Assembly: GCF_025403405.1 (NCBI RefSeq) | Contig: NZ_JANEZT010000003.1 | Coordinates: 1 to 46,301 of the forward strand | Source: Frankia tisae | Lineage (GTDB): Bacteria; Actinomycetota; Actinomycetes; Frankiales; Frankiaceae | DNA: 46,301 bases | Reading direction: 5' to 3' | In this document: piece after piece, positions 41,517 through 46,301 of the stretch | How the letters are laid out: each line of letters starts with the position of its first letter | Position numbering within the stretch: the first letter of the stretch is position 1 | Notes under the pieces: generated by a model | What the model saw: only the letters and a program-made list of their open reading frames with translations | Databases searched by the model: none | Told to the model about the DNA's origin: nothing | Made by a program: the position numbers and the translations under genes

Positions 41517-42737
41517 ATGCGTGTGTCAGGGGTTAGCGGTTCTGTGGTGGCCGGGTTGCCGGGTCTGGCTGGGGTCGAGGTCACGGTGGTGGAACGCGAG
41601 GCGGACGGCTCGTGGTCCGCGCATGTGGTGACCGCGGCGGGCGCGGTGGTGTGCGGCCCTGGCTGCGGGACGGCCTCGGGCCGGGTCACGGAGCTCGGCG
41701 GGTAGCGGCTGGTGCACCTGGTGGTGGCGCCGGTGGCGCTGACCTGCACAAGACCCGGTTCTCCTGTGGGAACCCCGTCTGCGGGCGGGCGAGTTTCACC
41801 GAGGACGGGCCGGTGGCGGCGCACGGCGGGTTCGAGCGGGCCGTCCCGGCGGGCGCGCCCGCGCGCCGGTCGGTGTCCGGGCCGTTGCCGCTGGTCGGGG
41901 TGCTGGGGCCTGACGACCATCGCCGTGGCCGACCGGTGGCAGACCGTGTTCGTCGACTCGTCGGGCGGCCACGGCCTGCTCGGCCAGGTCGAGGGCCGGA
42001 CCGCGTCCGCGACGGCCGCCTGGATCACGGCCCAGCCGGCGCAGTGGCGGGCGAACGTGTGGGCGGTGACGACCGACATGTCCACCGTCTACACGTCGGC
42101 GGTGCGCACCGCGCTCCCGCACGCGATCGACCCGTTCCACATTGTCCAGTTGGCGAACAAGGCGGTCGGGGACGTCCGCCGCCGGGTCATCTTCGAGCGC
42201 TACGGCCGCCGCGGCCACGCCGACGACCCCGAATACAAGATCAGGGGTTTGCTGGTCCGTAACGTCGAGTCCCTGTCCCGGGCTGCCCGCGGTCGGATGC
42301 TGTGGGCCCTGGCCGACACCGGTGACGGCGGCCGCCGGCTCACCGCCGTCCACAAGGCCAGGGAACTGCTGCGCGCCGTGCTCGCGCCGGTCCCGGCCCA
42401 CACCGGCCGGCCGACCAGCCGCGCCGGGATCGGTAACGCCCTGACCAGGTTCTTCACCTCCTGCGCGACCGTCGGAGTGACCGTCCCCGAAGTCGTGACC
42501 TTCGCCGAGACGATCTCGGCTTGGCGACACGAGATCGCCAACGCGGTGCTTCGCGGCCTGTCCAACGCGACCGCGGAGGGAGTCAACCGGCTGATCAAAC
42601 TTGTCTACCGGGTGGCCTTCGGCCTGACCAACGTCACCAACCAGCAACGCCGCGCCCGCTACGCCGCGTCCCGACACACCCGTCCAATCTGGCTACACAT
42701 CGTAACAACAGGCCAGGCGCATCCCGTAATCGTCTGA
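41517..42737 (+). pseudogene. Frameshifted ISL3-family transposase
   Basis: The N-terminal part (VEVTVVEREADGSWSAHVVT, then the zinc-finger start VCGPGCGTASGRVTELGG) ends at TAG 41703. Continuation in other frames gives DLHKTRFSCGNPVCGRASF, then a gap where the helix-turn-helix region should be. From about 41920 the DDE domain is intact in a third frame (IAVADRWQTVFVDSSGG, VTTDMSTVYTSAVRTALPHA, DPFHIVQLANKAVGDVRRR, NATAEGVNRLIKLVYRVAFG). At least one nonsense mutation, two frame changes and a deletion near 41820-41920 make it inactive. Confidence 0.85.
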
Positions 42738-43051
42738 TCACAAGTTCTAGTCAAGCGCGAGGAACCACGAATGGCGCACTCGCTGCCACGGTGCCCGGCT
42801 GGCCCGATTCGATCAAAGTCGGGCCGGCGCCGTCGGCGCCGGGAATCACCTGCGCCGCAAACATCGCAATTTTCGTCAGGACCGCTGGCAACGGCTCTGT
42901 CAGGTCTACCCCGGAGAGATCGGCAAGGCTCCTACCTGCCAGCAGGATGGCTCGGCGTCGCTCCCGACGCGCGGCGAATCATCGACTCACCTGCTAGCGT
43001 CAATCGCCGTCCACTTGAAGTAGGTGCGCGGATACCTGAGGGTGGGGCGTG
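42738..43051. other. Spacer before the sensor kinase gene
   Basis: Moderately lower GC than the window. Short open frames are present but none resembles a known protein or has a ribosome-binding site. No right inverted repeat of the ISL3 element is obvious. Confidence 0.4.
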
Positions 43052-44680
43052 ATGGAGGATTCGCCGACTGACCTGGCAGGCGGCTTGTTGGAGGCGGCAC
43101 CGGATGCAATTATCGGGGTCCGGTCTGACGGGAAGATTGTTCTGGTCAACGCGCAGACTGAGCGTTTGTTCGGCTACGGCCGTAATGAGCTAATCGGTCA
43201 GTCGATCGATATCCTGGTTCCCGATGCCGCCCGCGCCGCGCATCCGGCTCACCGTCGTGCCTATCTGGATGATCCGCGGCCGCGGCCGATGGGGGCCGGC
43301 CTGGAGCTTGCTGCGCGTCGCCGTGACGGCAGTGAGTTCCCCGCGGAGATCTCGCTGTCCTCCATCGACACCCCCGACGGTGTCATTGTCGCCGCGGCCG
43401 TGCGGGATGTGACCGGACGGCTGGATGCCCGCATCGAAAAGGAACGGCTACGCGCCGAGGCGCAACGCGGCCGCCTTGAAGGCCAACTGCACCAGTCGCA
43501 GCGGCTCGAGAGCCTCGGACAGCTCGCGGGTGGCGTGGCGCACGACTTCAATAACCTGCTCGGCGTTGTCATCAACTACGCCACGTTCGTCGCCGAGGAG
43601 GTCGCCCAGGCCGCGGCGGCGGACGCAGGCACAGATCGGTGGAGCGATGTCCAACGCGATATCGACGAGATCCAACGAGCCGCCGGCCGGGCCACCACTC
43701 TGACCCACCAGTTGCTGGCCTTCGGCCGCCGCGAGATCATACAGCCCAGGGTAATCGACCTAAATCAGGTCGTCACTGATATGGAGCACCTGCTGCGCCG
43801 TACCCTGGGTGAACATATAATGCTGGAGACCAGTCTCCAGCCCGACCTGTGGCCCGTCATGGCCGACCCCGGCCAGATAGAGCAGGTCCTGACCAACCTC
43901 GCCGTCAACGCCCGCGATGCCATGTTCGGCGGCGGCGTCCTGACCATCGACACCACCAACATCGATGCGGATTACGAATACGCCGCCGAACGGCCAGACG
44001 TGAAAGTCGGCCGCTACACACAGTTCCGCGTATCCGACAGTGGAACCGGCATGTCACCGGAACTTGTCACCCGGGTCTTCGAGCCATTCTTCACCACCAA
44101 GCCGAAAGGCGAAGGATCTGGCCTCGGTCTGGCCACTGTCTATGGAATAATCAGCCAGGCTGGCGGACATTCTGCGATCTACTCCGAGCCCGGAGTCGGC
44201 ACCACTATCAGATGTCTCCTCCCTGCTGCCACCGCTATGGCGGTCACCGCCGAGGAGGAAGCCACCCCCAAAGCCTCCGCGTGCAACGGAGAAACGGTTC
44301 TCCTCGTCGAGGACCAATCCGCCCTCCTCGAGGTCACCCGTCGTCTGCTCACTCGCAACGGCTACCAGGTTCTCACCACAGCCTCCGCCCACGATGCCAT
44401 CCCCATCGCAGCCGGCCATCCCGGCGAGATACATCTGCTACTCACCGACGTCATCATGCCGCACATGCAGGGGAAGGAGCTTGCCGACCGCATCCGCACC
44501 ATCCGGCCGGGTATTAGAGTGCTCTACATGTCTGGCTATGCGCACCCCGTTCTCACCACCCAGGGAAAAATCGATCCCGGTGTCATCCTGTTGGAAAAGC
44601 CCTTCTCTGAACACCTTCTCCTCGCCAAGGCGCGGGAAGCCCTCGAACCTCGCTCCGGGGTGATTCCCGGCCGGCAGTAA
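43052..44680 (+). CDS. PAS hybrid sensor histidine kinase with receiver domain
   Basis: A 542-aa cytosolic hybrid kinase. PAS domain about 10-125 (LLEAAPDAIIGVRSDGKIVL, GYGRNELIGQSIDILVP), coiled linker 126-150, HisKA with His164 (GGVAHDFNNLL), HATPase 230-395 (NLAVNARDAM, SDSGTGMSPEL, GLGLATVYGI), and a C-terminal receiver from about 418 (VLLVEDQSALLEV) with phospho-acceptor Asp466 (LLLTDVIMPHMQG) and Lys in LEKPF. There are no membrane helices, so the signal is internal or a diffusible ligand at the PAS domain. No partner regulator is adjacent. The GTG at 43049 immediately before the ATG is an alternative start. Confidence 0.95.
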   Translation: MEDSPTDLAGGLLEAAPDAIIGVRSDGKIVLVNAQTERLFGYGRNELIGQSIDILVPDAARAAHPAHRRAYLDDPRPRPMGAGLELAARRRDGSEFPAEISLSSIDTPDGVIVAAAVRDVTGRLDARIEKERLRAEAQRGRLEGQLHQSQRLESLGQLAGGVAHDFNNLLGVVINYATFVAEEVAQAAAADAGTDRWSDVQRDIDEIQRAAGRATTLTHQLLAFGRREIIQPRVIDLNQVVTDMEHLLRRTLGEHIMLETSLQPDLWPVMADPGQIEQVLTNLAVNARDAMFGGGVLTIDTTNIDADYEYAAERPDVKVGRYTQFRVSDSGTGMSPELVTRVFEPFFTTKPKGEGSGLGLATVYGIISQAGGHSAIYSEPGVGTTIRCLLPAATAMAVTAEEEATPKASACNGETVLLVEDQSALLEVTRRLLTRNGYQVLTTASAHDAIPIAAGHPGEIHLLLTDVIMPHMQGKELADRIRTIRPGIRVLYMSGYAHPVLTTQGKIDPGVILLEKPFSEHLLLAKAREALEPRSGVIPGRQ

Positions 44681-44703
44681 AGGTACCGAGAAGCCCGGCA
44701 ACC

Positions 44704-44785
44704 TGCCGGCGATGGCCGAGCCGCGCGCCACGACGAAGGCGGAGTGCGACGCCGCCCACCGCTTTGTCGTCGAGCTCGCCGCCCG
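44704..44785 (+). pseudogene. Duplicate fragment of the azoreductase 3' end
   Basis: These 82 nt align without gaps to 40975-41056 in the azoreductase gene with eight differences (about 90% identity). They encode PAMAEPRATTKAECDAAHRF against [20 protein letters not shown], followed by a stop at 44802. No upstream azoreductase sequence is present. The sensor kinase and ISL3 relic thus lie between a full and a truncated copy, implying insertion or recombination. Confidence 0.8.
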
Positions 44786-44807
44786 CTACCGAAATGCGGG
44801 CTAGTGC

Positions 44808-44831
44808 TTCGGCCCCCAGACTGGGGGCGAA
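44808..44831. terminator. Stem-loop after the azoreductase fragment
   Basis: TTCGGCCCCC-AGACT-GGGGGCGAA forms a 9-bp stem with one bulged G. It lies between the + strand sensor kinase gene and the - strand PPOX gene and could terminate both. It may also be an IS-end hairpin. Confidence 0.5.
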
Positions 44832-44871
44832 GGCTCGTGAAGAAGGATGTCCCTTCAGGATGGAAAGGATG

Positions 44872-45324
44872 TCAAAGTTTGCGGAAGTCCCAACTGGTGA
44901 TCTTCTCGGGGGTGAGGCGGAGCCAGCCGTGGCGGCCGTCGGGCCCGGTCGTGCCGCCGCCGGCGTACTTGGCGGCGAACAGGCGCTCCGGGACCTCCAG
45001 TCCGGGGTTCGGCACGTCGGCGCGCGGCGCCTCGCCGACCGGGGCGAACCGGCCGCGCAGCTCCACCCCGCGCAGCTCGCCGTAGCCGATCCCGGCGTCG
45101 ACGAGCACGGCGGCCCGTGGGTCGCGGGTGAGGTCGGTCCATCGCTGGCTGCGCACGATCGACCACAACCACAGCGCCTGGCCATCCCAGACGAACCACA
45201 GCGGGGTCAGGTGTGGGCCGTCGGGGCCGGTCGTCGCCACCCGGCAGACCCGCTCCTCGGCGAGGAAGGCGTCGACCTCCGCTCGCTCCATGGCGATCTT
45301 TCGGCCGCGTCGCTGTTCCTGCAT
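44872..45324 (-). CDS. PPOX-class FMN/F420-binding protein
   Basis: A 150-aa split-barrel protein of the pyridoxamine-5'-phosphate-oxidase-like family. RVCRVATTGPDGPHLTPLWF is the family opening strand pair, SIVRSQRWTDLTRDPRAAVL the cofactor phosphate region, and LRGVELRGRFAPVGEA the dimer strand. In actinobacteria such proteins are often F420-dependent reductases; the cofactor cannot be told here. Start ATG 45324 (MQEQRRGRK) has GAGGAG upstream; Met 45291 is an alternative. Confidence 0.9.
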   Translation of the reverse strand: MQEQRRGRKIAMERAEVDAFLAEERVCRVATTGPDGPHLTPLWFVWDGQALWLWSIVRSQRWTDLTRDPRAAVLVDAGIGYGELRGVELRGRFAPVGEAPRADVPNPGLEVPERLFAAKYAGGGTTGPDGRHGWLRLTPEKITSWDFRKL

Positions 45325-45480
45325 GCACCCATCTCCTCGGGCGGAGCCGCGCTGCCGGCGGCCGGATCGGAAACATCGTTCCTGCCAGCCTGGAAGACTA
45401 TTCTGTGCCTCCAGCCGGCGCTGGTCATCCGGATCGCGGCCGGGCCGGGGAGCACGGCGGGACGGGGCGTGGAGCGGGCG

Positions 45481-46251
45481 ATGACGGACCGGGACGAGCA
45501 ACGGGTGGACCTCCGCCGCGAGGGCCATGTGCTGGTCGTGTCGATGCGCCGGGAGCGCCGGCGCAACGCGGTCGACCGCGCGATGGCCGACGCCCTCGAC
45601 GCCGCGCTGAACCTGCTCGACGACGATGACGACCTCTGGGTCGGCGTGCTCACCGGCACCCCGACCGTGTTCTGTGCCGGCAGCGACCTGACCGCCGGCG
45701 GCGACTACGTCACCGAGCGGGGCGGGGAGTACGGGGTGGTCCGCCGCCGGCGCCGCACGCCGCTCATCGCCGCGGTCGAGGGCCCCGCGCTCGGCGGCGG
45801 CCTGGAGATCGTGCTGGCCTGCGATCTCGTTGTGGCGGCCACCGACGCCCGCTTCGGCCTGCCGGAGGTGACGATCGGGGTCGTCCCTACCTGCGGCGCG
45901 CTGTTCCGTGGTCCGCGGGCCCTGCCGCTGAACCTGGCCCGGGAGCTCATCCTCGTCGGTGATCCCTTCGACGCCCGGCGCGCGTACGAGGCGGGCCTGG
46001 TCAACGTGCTCGCCGAACCCGGCGGAGCGCTTGACGCGGCCGTCGCCCTGGCCGAGCGGATCTGCCGCAACGCGCCGAGTGCCGTGCGGGCCTGCCTGGC
46101 GGCCGTCAACGCCGCCCTCGCCCCCGACGCCGACGCCGCCGGTTGGCAGGCCACCGCCGCCGCCCTCGACGCCATCCGCGACTCCGTCGACGCCGCCGAA
46201 GGCGTCCGTGCCTTCCTGGAGAAGCGCCCTGCGGCCTGGACCGGCCGGTAG
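45481..46251 (+). CDS. Enoyl-CoA hydratase/isomerase family protein
   Basis: A 256-aa crotonase. The oxyanion-hole strands are VFCAGSDLTAGG and AAVEGPALGGGLEIVLACD; the second catalytic region is FGLPEVTIGVVPTCGALFRG, where the usual GLIP/GG is partly changed, so hydratase versus other crotonase chemistry is open. Acts on acyl-CoA thioesters in the cytosol. ATG 45481 starts MTDRDEQRVDLRREG; the long upstream extension in frame is antisense to the PPOX gene. It is divergent from that gene with a 156-nt spacer. Confidence 0.92.
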   Translation: MTDRDEQRVDLRREGHVLVVSMRRERRRNAVDRAMADALDAALNLLDDDDDLWVGVLTGTPTVFCAGSDLTAGGDYVTERGGEYGVVRRRRRTPLIAAVEGPALGGGLEIVLACDLVVAATDARFGLPEVTIGVVPTCGALFRGPRALPLNLARELILVGDPFDARRAYEAGLVNVLAEPGGALDAAVALAERICRNAPSAVRACLAAVNAALAPDADAAGWQATAAALDAIRDSVDAAEGVRAFLEKRPAAWTGR

Positions 46252-46301
46252 GCCCCTGCGCGGGACCTCGCGGTCCAGCATGCCCACCGCCCACCGCCCA
46301 C

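Overview
The window is chromosomal DNA of a high-GC actinobacterium. A complete actinobacterial-type (group 1h) [NiFe]-hydrogenase locus, a TIR-domain gene of the Frankia style and decayed IS200/IS605 and ISL3 elements make Frankia or a close relative the best guess. That is inference from gene content, not a proven identification. I see no rRNA, tRNA, CRISPR array or replication origin.

Region 1 (about 1-13.3 kb, + strand) is one tightly packed hydrogenase operon: hypA, hypB, an unknown 507-aa protein, a maturation protease, hhyS, hhyL, a NifU-C-like protein, a DUF5947-like protein, two very small conserved-looking proteins, then hypF, hypC, hypD and hypE. Genes abut or overlap by 1-8 nt. 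Together they would build a high-affinity, oxygen-tolerant H2-uptake enzyme: HypA/HypB deliver nickel, HypC/D/E/F make the Fe(CN)2CO centre, the protease trims HhyL, and the accessory proteins probably serve electron transfer or assembly. A structured leader, including a stem that would bury the hypA ribosome-binding site, lies just upstream.

Region 2 (13.7-18.7 kb) holds ordinary accessory genes: a cold-shock-domain protein with a C-terminal extension, a PhzF-like epimerase coupled to a DUF1707 protein, an MFS transporter and a DUF2817/M14-type peptidase.

Region 3 (18.7-31.0 kb, - strand) is the most unusual part. Twelve genes in a row on one strand look like an unreported biosynthetic locus. 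In transcription order they are an iron-complex-type substrate-binding lipoprotein, a flavin-dependent LLM oxidoreductase, a FecCD-type permease, its ATPase, an M29-aminopeptidase-like protein (B), a 23-residue peptide gene with an almost perfect extended Shine-Dalgarno, a 14-bp perfect hairpin, a second M29-like protein (A) that has lost two metal-ligand positions, a haem-oxygenase-like diiron oxidase candidate, an unknown (GNAT-like?) protein, an SDR, an aspartate-semialdehyde dehydrogenase and an aspartate-kinase-like protein without ACT domains. My hypothesis is a peptide-based or peptide-carried metallophore or cofactor pathway drawing on the aspartate branch, with its own importer. The leader before gene B carries a palindrome, direct repeats and a T-tract terminator, suggesting attenuation.

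Region 4 (31.5-46.3 kb) mixes metabolic enzymes (aldose 1-epimerase, two nitroreductase-family proteins, Tat-exported amidohydrolase, Tat-exported purple acid phosphatase, azoreductase, PPOX-family protein, enoyl-CoA hydratase) and a hybrid sensor kinase with decaying accessory DNA: a TIR gene broken after its TIR domain, an AT-richer gene remnant, an IS200/IS605 relic whose tnpA contains an expanded hexanucleotide repeat, a frameshifted ISL3 transposase, and a stray duplicate of the azoreductase 3' end.
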